Of a DNA stretch of 51,444 nucleotides, positions 1-8,453 are shown piece after piece. Where the stretch lies: contig CAMXIF010000020.1 in the NCBI GenBank assembly GCA_947243845.1, positions 1 through 51,444 of the forward strand. The letters are read 5' to 3'. Positions within the stretch are counted from its first letter, which is position 1, and each line of letters begins with the position of its first letter. Source of the DNA: an uncultured bacterium. GTDB lineage: Bacteria; Bacillota; Clostridia; Lachnospirales; Lachnospiraceae. The notes under the pieces are model-generated. The model was given only the letters and a program-made list of their open reading frames with translations, had not been told where the DNA came from and searched no databases. Position numbers and translations under genes: made by a program.

Positions 1-81
1 ATGAATACGAGATAGAATCGGACTGAAAACAGTAACCGTAAACCATGCACCACCCCATGTTGGAGAAAGGGGGAATCATCT

Positions 82-381
82 ATGCCTTGCACAGAAGCAT
101 ACAGAGAACACATCATGTATACTTTCAACGGCTATTGCAAGATTGTCATACGCTTTGCAGTTATCAACGCATGGCGTGACAGGAGCAGACGGCGGCAAAA
201 GGAAATATCCCTTGAATACCTCACAGATGAAAAATTTTACCCTTTAGGCACAACAGACGAATATTTTAAAGCACTCTATGAAGAACACCCTATAACGATA
301 TGCGGTCAGACAGTTATCCTCACCAATGGGGAGCTTGCCGCCGCCCTGTTCAAGTTCCGTTTTGACGGACAGGCTACATAA
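82..381 (+). pseudogene. Truncated element-borne sigma-70-like factor
   Basis: The first ~88 residues match, from memory, the N-terminal part of the ~140-residue sigma-70-like (region 4) proteins of Clostridial conjugative elements: features include the MYTFNGYCKIVIRFA start region, a basic AWRDRSRRRQKEIS stretch and the CGQTVILTNGELAAAL segment. The family normally continues with a helix-turn-helix that binds the promoter. Here the frame runs from GELAAAL into ten unrelated residues and stops, so the DNA-binding half is missing. A purine-rich ribosome site (GGAGAAAGGGGG) stands before the ATG; an internal ATG at codon 12 could also start. Probably non-functional after a deletion around 340-350. 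Confidence 0.6.
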
Positions 382-387
382 TGGGAT

Positions 388-535
388 GTGAGATTTGTCG
401 GTAAAATAATCATGCTTACATTCAACGACACAGAGGAAAAAGCAGTTGAGAAAGCCATAGCCGCCCTTGCCGAGCGAGCTTTCTAAGACGCTGGAAGCCA
501 CGGGAAACGCCGGGCATTCTCCGTCACTTTGCTGA
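388..535 (+). pseudogene. Small element-type gene broken by a 4-base duplication
   Basis: From a GTG at 388 (or ATG at 412) a short frame reads MLTFNDTEEKAVEKAIAALAE and then hits TAA at 484. If one copy of the tandem 'cgag' at about 470-477 is removed, reading continues in the next frame as LSKTLEATGNAGHSPSLC to TGA at 533. The simple explanation is a 4-base slippage insertion in a ~45-residue gene. I do not recognise its function; it sits directly after the truncated sigma-like gene and probably belonged to the same element. Confidence 0.45.
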
Positions 536-632
536 AAACAGCCATCACGATAAAACCATAGTAATTCCCTCCCATTTATGATAAGATATTTCTGTATTAA
601 TTATAGATATATCATTTAGAAACGAGGCTATT

Positions 633-3008
633 ATGAACAGCAAAGTACTGCGTGTTTTAGAATATCACAAGATTATCGACCGGCTGACTGAAAAGGCCAC
701 ATCACAGCCCGGAAAAAAGCTGACCACTGATCTTCTGCCTATGACCGATCCTACACAGATAGAGACGGCACAGACACAGACCGCTGATGCTTTAAGCCGG
801 CTTTTTAGTAAGGGTTCCACATCCTTTGGCGGCAACAAGGATTTGGGAATGAGTATCAAGTCCCTGGAAGTAGGGAGTGTACTCTCCATTTCCGAGCTTT
901 TAAATATTGCATCTTTCCTGGAAAATGTTAATCGCATCAAGGCATACGGACGTAAAGACAGAGACGATATCCCCGGTGATTCACTGGATGAGTTTTTTGA
1001 CAGTTTGGAACCTCTGACGCCGCTCTCCAACGAGATTAGGCGATGCATTTTGTCTGAAGAGGAGATTGCCGATGATGCCAGCCCTGCTTTAAAGCACATT
1101 CGGCGGAGCATGATGATCACCAATGATCGGATTCATTCCCAGTTAAATTCCATGATCAACGGCTCCTATCGAACCTATCTGCAGGACGCTGTGGTAACGC
1201 TGCGCGACAACCGCTACTGTATTCCCGTTAAAGCAGAATACAAAAGTCAGGTGCAGGGTATGGTGCACGACCAGTCTTCTACCGGTTCTACCTTTTTTAT
1301 TGAACCGGCGGCAGTGGTCAGCCTGAACAATGAACTGAAAGAACTCTCTCTCAAAGAACAGGAGGAGATTGAAGCGATTCTGGCGTCTTTAAGCGCACAG
1401 ACTGCTGCATATACAGATACCCTTACAGGTAACCAGAAAGCCATGACCATGCTGGACTTCATCTTTGCCAAAGCTTCCCTTGCCATGGAGCAGAACGGTT
1501 CTAAGCCGATCTTCAACACAGAACACCGGATACACATCCGCAAAGGAAGGCATCCGCTTCTGGATAAACGCAAAGTTGTCCCCGTGGATATCCTTTTAGG
1601 GACGGACTTTGACCTGCTTATCATCACAGGACCCAATACCGGAGGCAAGACCGTAGCCTTAAAAACAGTGGGGCTGCTCACGCTGATGGGACAGGCGGGA
1701 CTGCATATTCCAGCGCTTGACCGCTCAGAACTTTCTATTTTTCGGGAAGTATATGCAGATATCGGTGATGAACAGAGTATTGAACAGAGTCTCAGTACTT
1801 TTTCTTCCCATATGACGAGTATTGTATCCATTTTAAAAGAAGCGGATACCGATTCTCTCTGCCTTTTTGACGAATTGGGAGCAGGTACGGATCCCACGGA
1901 AGGGGCAGCGCTTGCCATCTCAGTGCTGGATCATCTGCACAGCCGGGGCATCCGCACCATGGCCACCACCCACTACAGTGAGTTAAAGGTCTATGCCCTC
2001 TCCACGGAATTTGTGGAAAACGCCTGCTGTGAATTTAATGTGGAAACACTGCAGCCCACTTACCGCCTTTTAATCGGTATCCCTGGTAAGAGCAATGCTT
2101 TTGCTATCTCTTCCAAACTGGGACTGCCCGACCACATTATAGAAGATGCCAGAAGGCACATAACGGAAGACAAGGAAAGTTTTGAAGACTTACTGGCCAA
2201 TCTGGAAAACAGCCGCCTTACCATCGAAAAGGAGCAGCAAGAGATAGAGTCCTACAAGAGGGAGATCGAAGCCCTGAAAAAACGGCTGGAATCTAAACAG
2301 GAAAAAATTGATCAATCCCGTGACCGCATTCTCCGGGAAGCCAATGAAGAGGCCCGCGAAATTTTACAAAACGCCAAGGAGATAGCGGATGAGACCATTC
2401 GCGCCTTTCAGAAGGCAGGCACAGCCGTTTCCATTAAGGACTTGGAAAAATCCCGTCAGAAAGTGCGGGATAAGATTTCCGAAAAGAATGAAAAATTGGC
2501 ATTCAAGAACGATAAATCCAGCCACAAAACATTAAAACCCAATCAGATCAAACTGGGTGACAGCGTCAAGATCGTCTCGATGGGACTCAAAGGCACTGTC
2601 AGTTCCCTGCCGGATAAGAGCGGACGGCTTTTTGTACAATGCGGCATCATCCGTTCCCAAGTGTCCCTTAATGATCTGGTACTGATTGAAGAAGAAACCA
2701 TCAATACCGGCAAAATGCAGCGCACTTCTTCCGGCAAACTTAAAATGTCTAAAAGTTACACCGTTTCCACAGAAATCAATCTGCTGGGAAAGACCGTGGA
2801 CGAAGCGCTGTCAGAACTGGATAAATATCTGGATGACGCCTATCTTGCCCATCTGCCCAGTGTACGGATTGTACACGGCAAGGGAACCGGCGCCCTGCGC
2901 AATGCAGTGCAGAATTACCTTCGCAAAAACAAAATAGTTAAAAGCTACAGGCTGGGTGAATTTGGCGAGGGAGATGCCGGCGTCACAATTGCGGAATTTA
3001 GGGAATAG
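633..3008 (+). CDS. mutS2: Endonuclease MutS2 / ribosome collision factor RqcU
   Basis: Full-length MutS2 (791 aa). Visible parts: MutS core and lever region to about residue 320; ABC-type ATPase with Walker A GPNTGGKT at 333-340 and Walker B/signature around LFDELGAGTDPTEG; a long charged coiled coil at about 515-640; KOW-like segment; and a C-terminal Smr nuclease domain (about 715-791) with the VRIVHGKGTGALR motif. It lacks the mismatch-recognition domain of MutS. Known roles of the family are suppression of homologous recombination and, in Bacillus, splitting of collided ribosomes (RqcU). It is the first gene of an apparent operon: the regulator gene starts 11 bases after its stop. Immediately upstream is the mobile-element scar. 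Confidence 0.95.
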   Translation: MNSKVLRVLEYHKIIDRLTEKATSQPGKKLTTDLLPMTDPTQIETAQTQTADALSRLFSKGSTSFGGNKDLGMSIKSLEVGSVLSISELLNIASFLENVNRIKAYGRKDRDDIPGDSLDEFFDSLEPLTPLSNEIRRCILSEEEIADDASPALKHIRRSMMITNDRIHSQLNSMINGSYRTYLQDAVVTLRDNRYCIPVKAEYKSQVQGMVHDQSSTGSTFFIEPAAVVSLNNELKELSLKEQEEIEAILASLSAQTAAYTDTLTGNQKAMTMLDFIFAKASLAMEQNGSKPIFNTEHRIHIRKGRHPLLDKRKVVPVDILLGTDFDLLIITGPNTGGKTVALKTVGLLTLMGQAGLHIPALDRSELSIFREVYADIGDEQSIEQSLSTFSSHMTSIVSILKEADTDSLCLFDELGAGTDPTEGAALAISVLDHLHSRGIRTMATTHYSELKVYALSTEFVENACCEFNVETLQPTYRLLIGIPGKSNAFAISSKLGLPDHIIEDARRHITEDKESFEDLLANLENSRLTIEKEQQEIESYKREIEALKKRLESKQEKIDQSRDRILREANEEAREILQNAKEIADETIRAFQKAGTAVSIKDLEKSRQKVRDKISEKNEKLAFKNDKSSHKTLKPNQIKLGDSVKIVSMGLKGTVSSLPDKSGRLFVQCGIIRSQVSLNDLVLIEEETINTGKMQRTSSGKLKMSKSYTVSTEINLLGKTVDEALSELDKYLDDAYLAHLPSVRIVHGKGTGALRNAVQNYLRKNKIVKSYRLGEFGEGDAGVTIAEFRE

Positions 3009-3019
3009 GAGGAGTTAAA

Positions 3020-3721
3020 ATGGTCAACAGACAAAAAATCTTAATTGTAGATGACGACAACAATATCGCGGAACTGATTTCTCTTTATCTGACTAAGGAA
3101 TGCTTTGAGACCATGATCGTCAATGACGGCGAATCTGCATTGACAGCGGTGGACAGTTTCTCTCCGAACCTGATGCTTTTAGATCTGATGCTGCCGGGCA
3201 TAGACGGCTATCAGGTCTGCCGCGAAGTCCGCTCCAAATCTTCCCTGCCCATCATCATGCTCTCCGCCAAAGGCGAAGTATTTGACAAAGTGCTGGGCTT
3301 AGAACTTGGGGCTGATGACTATATGGAAAAACCTTTTGATTCCAAAGAGTTAGTAGCCCGTGTCAAGGCTGTACTGCGCCGCTATAAGCCGGTGACCGAA
3401 CAGCCGAAGGCCCCCGATGTAAAGAGTGTGGAATATCCTGATCTTATCATCAACCAGACGAACTATTCCGTTATTTACATGGGCAGAACCATCGAGATGC
3501 CGCCAAAGGAACTGGAACTTCTCTATTTCCTGGCATCTTCTCCTAACCATGTCTTTACGAGAGAGCAGCTTCTGGATCAGATCTGGGGTTACGAATACAT
3601 CGGTGACACCCGCACAGTAGATGTTCATATCAAACGACTCCGTGAAAAGATTAACGATCATGAAAGCTGGCGGATTGCCACCATATGGGGCATCGGTTAT
3701 AAATTTGAATCCAAGGGGTAA
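3020..3721 (+). CDS. OmpR/PhoB-type response regulator
   Basis: A 233-residue DNA-binding response regulator. The receiver domain (about 5-120) has the acidic pocket DDD at 11-13, phosphoacceptor D55 in LLDLMLPGID, and the conserved Lys in MEKPFD. A winged-helix output domain (about 135-232) ends with the usual TVDVHIKRLREKI recognition helix and GIGYKF tail. An ideal GGAGGAG ribosome site lies between the mutS2 stop and this ATG. The partner kinase gene starts two bases after its stop, so the pair should act together. The signal and target genes cannot be told from sequence. Confidence 0.95.
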   Translation: MVNRQKILIVDDDNNIAELISLYLTKECFETMIVNDGESALTAVDSFSPNLMLLDLMLPGIDGYQVCREVRSKSSLPIIMLSAKGEVFDKVLGLELGADDYMEKPFDSKELVARVKAVLRRYKPVTEQPKAPDVKSVEYPDLIINQTNYSVIYMGRTIEMPPKELELLYFLASSPNHVFTREQLLDQIWGYEYIGDTRTVDVHIKRLREKINDHESWRIATIWGIGYKFESKG

Positions 3722-3723
3722 CT

Positions 3724-5148
3724 ATGAGAAAAACACTATACCTCAAATTAATACTCGCCTATATCATCTTCGGATTATTTGGATTCGTGGTCGTAGCCAC
3801 TTTTGTTTCCGATATGACTATTAATCATTTGACCAAAGAGAAAGCAGATGCCCTCTACCGGGAAGCAACGCTGATTGCCAATACTTACGCTACCGATCTG
3901 TATAATTCAGAGGCTTCTCTGGAAGCCGTCAAGTCACAGTTAGATGCCTTGGACACCTACCTTGACGCCACCATCTGGATCATCAACCCCTCTGGCCGAA
4001 TGGTTCTGGATTCTTCATCCCCCGTGGATGTGGAAAATGAAGTGGTGATTGAGAATTTCAATCCTACCATCACTGCCGGTTCCTATTATACGGAAGGAAA
4101 CTTCTTCCAGACATTTAATCAGGAAATGCTGAGTGTATTTGCACCCATCACCTCCAGCTATAAGGTGAAGGGCTATGTGGTCATCCACGCTCCCCTGGCT
4201 GACATCCAGGAAGAGACCAATCAGCTTCTCAATATCTCTTACCTGATGCTGGTCATTCTCTTCCTATTGTCGCTGATTATCCTAATCTTTTTCACGGAGA
4301 TGATCTATATCCCCTTGCGTAAGATCACAGAAGCGACAGAGCAGTATGCCAGCGGTAATATGCACTATGAATTTAGTGTGGAGAGTGAAGACGAAATGGG
4401 ATATCTGGCCGCCACGCTTTCTTATATGGCCAGCGAAATTGCCCGTTCTGAAGACGATCAGAAAAAATTTGTGGCCAATGTTTCCCATGATTTCCGTTCG
4501 CCCCTAACTTCCATCAGCGGCTATCTGAAAGCAATGATCGATGGCACAATCCCGCCGGAACAATATGAAAAGTACCTTACCATTGTGCTAAATGAGACAG
4601 AGCGGCTTACCAAGCTGACCAACAGCCTGCTGACACTCAATAACCTGAATACCAAAGGGATTATGCTGAATAAGACGGATTTTGATATCAACACAATCAT
4701 CCGCAACGTTGCCGCTTCCTTTGAGGGAACCTGCAGACAAAAGATGATTGGTATCGAACTTGTTCTCACAGGCGATGAAATGTATGTGGTCGCAGATATG
4801 GATAAGATTCAACAAGTTCTCTATAATCTGCTGGACAATGCCATTAAATTCAGCCACCATAATTCCGTGATCAAACTGGAGACAACAGAAAAGCACAATA
4901 AGATTTTTGTCAGTGTCAAAGATTCCGGTATCGGAATACCCAAGGATGATCTGAAACTGATATGGGATCGCTTCTATAAATCAGACTTATCCCGCGGCAA
5001 AGACAAAAAAGGGACAGGGCTCGGCCTGTCCATTACCAAAGAAATCATTCAGTCCCATGGGGAAAATATCAATGTCATAAGCACAGAAGGCGTGGGAACA
5101 GAATTTATCTTCTCGTTACCTAAGTCGGAGATAGAGGATGAAGATTAA
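3724..5148 (+). CDS. Membrane sensor histidine kinase (HAMP, HisKA, HATPase)
   Basis: A 474-residue sensor kinase that should phosphorylate the regulator encoded two bases upstream. Order of parts: transmembrane helix at about 8-30; extracytoplasmic sensing domain at about 31-168; second helix at about 170-192; HAMP linker; HisKA with phosphorylated H255 in ANVSHDFRSPLTSI (F instead of the common L after the acidic residue); and HATPase with N box LLDNAIKFS, G1 DSGIGIP, F box and G2 GTGLGLSI. All catalytic motifs look intact. The architecture resembles PhoR/ResE/WalK-type kinases, but no PAS domain is evident. Ligand unknown. Confidence 0.95.
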   Translation: MRKTLYLKLILAYIIFGLFGFVVVATFVSDMTINHLTKEKADALYREATLIANTYATDLYNSEASLEAVKSQLDALDTYLDATIWIINPSGRMVLDSSSPVDVENEVVIENFNPTITAGSYYTEGNFFQTFNQEMLSVFAPITSSYKVKGYVVIHAPLADIQEETNQLLNISYLMLVILFLLSLIILIFFTEMIYIPLRKITEATEQYASGNMHYEFSVESEDEMGYLAATLSYMASEIARSEDDQKKFVANVSHDFRSPLTSISGYLKAMIDGTIPPEQYEKYLTIVLNETERLTKLTNSLLTLNNLNTKGIMLNKTDFDINTIIRNVAASFEGTCRQKMIGIELVLTGDEMYVVADMDKIQQVLYNLLDNAIKFSHHNSVIKLETTEKHNKIFVSVKDSGIGIPKDDLKLIWDRFYKSDLSRGKDKKGTGLGLSITKEIIQSHGENINVISTEGVGTEFIFSLPKSEIEDED

Positions 5149-5203
5149 TAATAGATATATGTATCCTATCTCGCATTGTGGATTGTAACATGTTTGCCGT
5201 TTT

Positions 5204-5701
5204 TCAAGCCTCTCCCCACGAAAGCCGGTGCAATTCCCCCTCCATCTGCATATGGGCAAAATGATTCTGCCTGAGCGCCTCATACAAGACGATTGCCACA
5301 GAATTGGCAAGGTTTAACGACCGTATTTCATGAAGCATGGGAATCCGGATGCAGGTCTCTTCATGCTCTATTAGTATCTCCTCTGGTATCCCGGCGCTCT
5401 CTTTACCAAACATAATATAGTCATCCGGACCGAATGACACCTCGGAATAGACCTGTTTTGCTTTTGTGGTGGCAAACCAGATCTTGGCCTCCGGATGCTT
5501 TTCCCGAAACTCCTGATAATTGATATAACGGGTCACATCCAGATGTTCCCAATAATCCATCCCCGCGCGTTTGATGGACTTTTCATCGAGCCGAAATCCC
5601 AAAGGCTCGATCAGATGAAGCGCCGTACCTGTTGCTACACAGGTACGGCCGATATTTCCCGTATTGGCCGGAATCTCCGGCTGATGTAAGATGATATTCA
5701 T
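5204..5701 (-). CDS. trmL: tRNA (cytidine(34)-2'-O)-methyltransferase TrmL
   Basis: SPOUT-class methyltransferase that 2'-O-methylates the wobble base of tRNA-Leu isoacceptors with S-adenosylmethionine. The protein is 165 aa from the ATG at 5701, the normal length. Family marks: N-terminal ILHQPEIPANTGNIGRTC, GKESAGIPEEIL, and the C-terminal knot region IPMLHEIRSLNLANSVAIVL. A longer frame runs upstream to 6013 but it overlaps the aminotransferase gene and lacks homology; a GGGGA ribosome site supports 5701. Last gene of the minus-strand operon that starts at 10146. Confidence 0.92.
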   Translation of the reverse strand: MNIILHQPEIPANTGNIGRTCVATGTALHLIEPLGFRLDEKSIKRAGMDYWEHLDVTRYINYQEFREKHPEAKIWFATTKAKQVYSEVSFGPDDYIMFGKESAGIPEEILIEHEETCIRIPMLHEIRSLNLANSVAIVLYEALRQNHFAHMQMEGELHRLSWGEA

Positions 5702-5769
5702 AGTATTCCCCATAGCGGAGCAGCTTACTTCCATAGCAACACAATCTACTGCCCACAACTGCATCAGTG

Positions 5770-6942
5770 TCAATGCCTCTCCGCACGCAATCTCTCTACA
5801 AAATCTGCCAGTTTCCCAATCGCCAGCTTCAGGCTGTCGAGGGAATAAGCATAAGATATCCTCAGATATCCCTCGCCGCAGTCGCCAAACGCCGTACCCG
5901 GCACCACTGCCACCTTCTCCTCCGCCAAAAACCGCTCCGCAAATTCCTCGCTGGTCATGCCAAACTCCTTGATGCAGGGGAACACATAGAACGCCCCGAA
6001 AGGCTCGAAGCACTCCAGCCCCATCTCCTGAAAAGCATGTATCAGATAACGTCTTCTCTGGTTATAGGCTGTCCGCATTTCCTGTACGTCCGCATCACCG
6101 TTGCGCAGCGCTTCCACCGCCGCATACTGGCTGGTTGTAGGGGCACACATGATCGCAAACTGATGAAGTTTCACCATCTGCTCCAGAATCTCTCTGGGGC
6201 CGCAGGCATAACCCAGCCTCCAACCCGTCATGGCATAAGCCTTGGAAAAGCCATTAATCAGGATGGTTCTCTCTCGCATCCCTTCCATTTCTATGATAGA
6301 CACATGCTTTTCCTTATAGGTCAATTCCGCATAAATCTCGTCAGACATGACAAGTATGTCATGTTTCCTGATCACTTCTGCGATCTCTTCCAGATCTTTC
6401 CGCTCCATGATGGCTCCCGTTGGATTGTTCGGGAAAGGAAGGATCAGAATCTTGGTCTTTTCTGTGATAGCCTCTTCCAATTCCTGTGCCGTCAGTCGAA
6501 ATTCGTTCTCCGCTTTCAGTTCGATAATGACCGGCACACCGCCTGCCATAATAGCACAAGGCTCATAGGAGACAAAACTTGGCTGTGGGATCAGCACCTC
6601 ATCTCCAGAATTGATCACAGCCCGCAGTCCGATATCGATGGCCTCAGACCCTCCCACAGTGATCAATACTTCATGCAGGGGATCGTATGTAACGCCCTGT
6701 TTTCTTTTAATATAATTGCAGATTTCTTCCCGCAGTTCTTTTAAACCGCTGTTAGATGTATAGAAGGTGCGTCCCTTCTCCAATGAATAAATACCTTCGT
6801 CCCGAATATGCCACGGAGTATCAAAATCCGGTTCGCCCACACCAAGGGAAAGTGCGTCTTCCATCTCGCTGACGATATCAAAGAATTTGCGGATACCCGA
6901 AGGTTTTAAATTTACAGCTTGTCTTGACAACATATCTCTCAC
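5770..6942 (-). CDS. PLP-dependent class I/II aminotransferase (PatA/AspC-like)
   Basis: A 390-residue fold-type I aminotransferase. PLP-binding marks: GGSEAI near residue 97, PNNPTG at 171-176, DEIYAEL at 201-207, the Schiff-base lysine K234 in NGFSKAYAMTGWRLGY, and the C-terminal RISYA arginine that binds the substrate carboxylate. Close in style to Bacillus PatA and clostridial aspartate/aromatic aminotransferases; the amino donor cannot be fixed from sequence. Its ATG overlaps the stop of the Lrp-type regulator gene by four bases, so the two are translationally coupled, which suggests that the regulator senses an amino acid linked to this reaction. Confidence 0.9.
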   Translation of the reverse strand: MRDMLSRQAVNLKPSGIRKFFDIVSEMEDALSLGVGEPDFDTPWHIRDEGIYSLEKGRTFYTSNSGLKELREEICNYIKRKQGVTYDPLHEVLITVGGSEAIDIGLRAVINSGDEVLIPQPSFVSYEPCAIMAGGVPVIIELKAENEFRLTAQELEEAITEKTKILILPFPNNPTGAIMERKDLEEIAEVIRKHDILVMSDEIYAELTYKEKHVSIIEMEGMRERTILINGFSKAYAMTGWRLGYACGPREILEQMVKLHQFAIMCAPTTSQYAAVEALRNGDADVQEMRTAYNQRRRYLIHAFQEMGLECFEPFGAFYVFPCIKEFGMTSEEFAERFLAEEKVAVVPGTAFGDCGEGYLRISYAYSLDSLKLAIGKLADFVERLRAERH

Positions 6943-7421
6943 GGTGTCACCTTCTCTCTGGTATCTTCATATTTCTTAGCCAGGATCGTCCCATGATCCT
7001 TATATTTTTTGAGGATAAAATGTGTTGCTGTACTCAAAACGGAATCCAGCGTTGACAGCTTGTCAGACACGAACCCGGAAATTTCTTTCAGAGACTTGCC
7101 TTCCAGTGTAACGAGCAGGTCATATCCCCCGGAAATCAAATATACGGAAGTCACTTCCGGATATTTGTAGATGCGCTCCGCAATATTGTCAAACCCTTGT
7201 CCTCTCTGGGGCGTCACACGCACCTCGATCAATGCTGACACCTTCTCGATGGAAGTCTTTTCCCAGTCGATCATGGTGTGGTATCCACAGATGATTCCCT
7301 CGTTCTCCATCGCCTCCAGTTCATTGACCACATCGATCTCCTCAACGCCCAGGATTACTGCCAGTTCCTTTAAATCAATACGGCTGTTTCTTTCCACAAT
7401 CGCCAACAACTCTTCTCTCAT
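6939..7421 (-). CDS. Lrp/AsnC family transcriptional regulator
   Basis: A 160-residue feast/famine regulator. An N-terminal winged helix-turn-helix (about 1-50, with LKELAVILGVEEIDVVNELEAME) is followed by a RAM amino-acid-binding/oligomerisation domain (about 65-145, with VTSVYLISGGYDLLVTLEG). It overlaps by four bases both the AIR-synthase-like gene before it and the aminotransferase gene after it, giving tight coupling of three genes. By family knowledge it binds an amino acid effector; the natural candidate is the substrate or product of the coupled aminotransferase. Confidence 0.92.
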   Translation of the reverse strand: MREELLAIVERNSRIDLKELAVILGVEEIDVVNELEAMENEGIICGYHTMIDWEKTSIEKVSALIEVRVTPQRGQGFDNIAERIYKYPEVTSVYLISGGYDLLVTLEGKSLKEISGFVSDKLSTLDSVLSTATHFILKKYKDHGTILAKKYEDTREKVTP

Positions 7422-8425
7422 GATCTTTCCTCCTCTTCTTTACTATAAAAATGATACATCTGATCCGTCTTCGGCATATCTAAAAAGCGCTTTTCCTCGC
7501 CATTATACAGTATCCGGTCATTACTGTCCGTGGTCTTTCCGACTGTCACTGCCGGTATCCCGGCTTCGGCAAGATCCTCCACCAGCTTTTCCCCGTCCTG
7601 TGCCGTCATGATTAGACATCCGCCCGACAAAAGTTCATAGGGATTTAGAGCAAAATATTCGCAGATCTCTATGGTCTCCTGCCGCACAGGTAATTTCTTA
7701 AGGTCAACATACAGTCCAACGCCTGCCCCGGATGCCATCTCCCACAGCGCGGCAAATATCCCGCCCCTTGAGACATCATGCATACCGCAAACGCCGGACT
7801 TCACGGCGGTGGCGGCCTCCGGTATGACTGACAGATATCTGTCATAATCAGCCGCGTCCTCTATCATCCGCATGGGAAATCTCTGACGCAGTTCCTCCCG
7901 ATAACGTTTTGCAATCCGGGCGGTACCCTCCAGCCCAATCCACTTGCTTATCACAATATCCTGTCCGGGCGCAGTCCCTGACATACATCCCGGCTGTGCG
8001 TGTATTCTTTGTCCGATACCCGTCACCGTCATCACAGGCTCTCTGACCACCGGCGTCACCTCGGTGTGTCCTCCCAGAATCTCCACCTGCTGTTCAGCGC
8101 ATATCTCCTCCGCCTGCTCCATCAGCTGTGCAAGATCCGGCTCCTGCGTCTCTTCCGGCAATAAAATCGTAAGCAATACTCCTACCGGTTCTGCTCCAGC
8201 CACCGCCACATTATTAAGCGCCATGGGGATTGCATAGCGGCCAAGTTCCGTAAGCGGCGCCGATACTGGCGTTGTGGAAAGCACCGTTTCCATGCCGTCT
8301 TTATGCGCCAAAATGGCGCAGTCTTTCCCTATCCCTGCGCCACTTACCACTTCTTCCCTGTGTGTCTTTATCTTTCTAAGGACGGAACGTCTCAGAACGT
8401 TCTCCGATATTTTTCCTTGTCTCAT
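7418..8425 (-). CDS. AIR-synthase-like (PurM/HypE/ThiL fold) protein
   Basis: A 335-residue member of the PurM/HypE/ThiL/SelD ATP-binding superfamily. Visible marks: an N-terminal GAGIGKDCAIL strand, LNNVAVAGAEPVG, EILGGHTEVT, and the second-domain motif MHDVSRGGIFAALWEMA, close to the HypE style. There are no hydrogenase maturation, purine, thiamine or selenium genes nearby, so the substrate is unknown. The start at 8425 is chosen because the longer frame to 8554 is a basic, low-complexity readthrough of the VanW gene tail. AGGGAAG precedes this ATG closely. Confidence 0.85.
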   Translation of the reverse strand: MRQGKISENVLRRSVLRKIKTHREEVVSGAGIGKDCAILAHKDGMETVLSTTPVSAPLTELGRYAIPMALNNVAVAGAEPVGVLLTILLPEETQEPDLAQLMEQAEEICAEQQVEILGGHTEVTPVVREPVMTVTGIGQRIHAQPGCMSGTAPGQDIVISKWIGLEGTARIAKRYREELRQRFPMRMIEDAADYDRYLSVIPEAATAVKSGVCGMHDVSRGGIFAALWEMASGAGVGLYVDLKKLPVRQETIEICEYFALNPYELLSGGCLIMTAQDGEKLVEDLAEAGIPAVTVGKTTDSNDRILYNGEEKRFLDMPKTDQMYHFYSKEEEERS

Positions 8426-8453
8426 CTTCCCTATGCCTAACCGTATCCGGAAC

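Larger units (their letters stand above)
1..535 (+). mobile_element. Decayed remnant of an integrative conjugative element
   Basis: This stretch holds a cut-off sigma-like gene of the kind carried by Tn916/CTn-like elements of gut Clostridia, followed by a frameshifted small gene. No integrase, relaxase or attachment repeat is visible in the window, so the element either continues to the left of base 1 or only a scar is left. The housekeeping gene mutS2 starts less than 100 bases further on. Assignment to an element rests on recognising the sigma-like protein; the exact family is inferred. Confidence 0.6.

Noticed and set aside
5702..6013. N-terminal extension of TrmL
   Set aside because: Not homologous to the family, overlaps the aminotransferase gene, and the family start with a ribosome site is at 5701.
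5767..6744. A 325-codon open frame on the plus strand opposite the aminotransferase
   Set aside because: Shadow frame; the minus-strand gene has full PLP-enzyme motifs.
7418..8425. HypE hydrogenase maturation protein
   Set aside because: No other hyp genes nearby, and I cannot see the HypE C-terminal cysteine; only the fold is supported.
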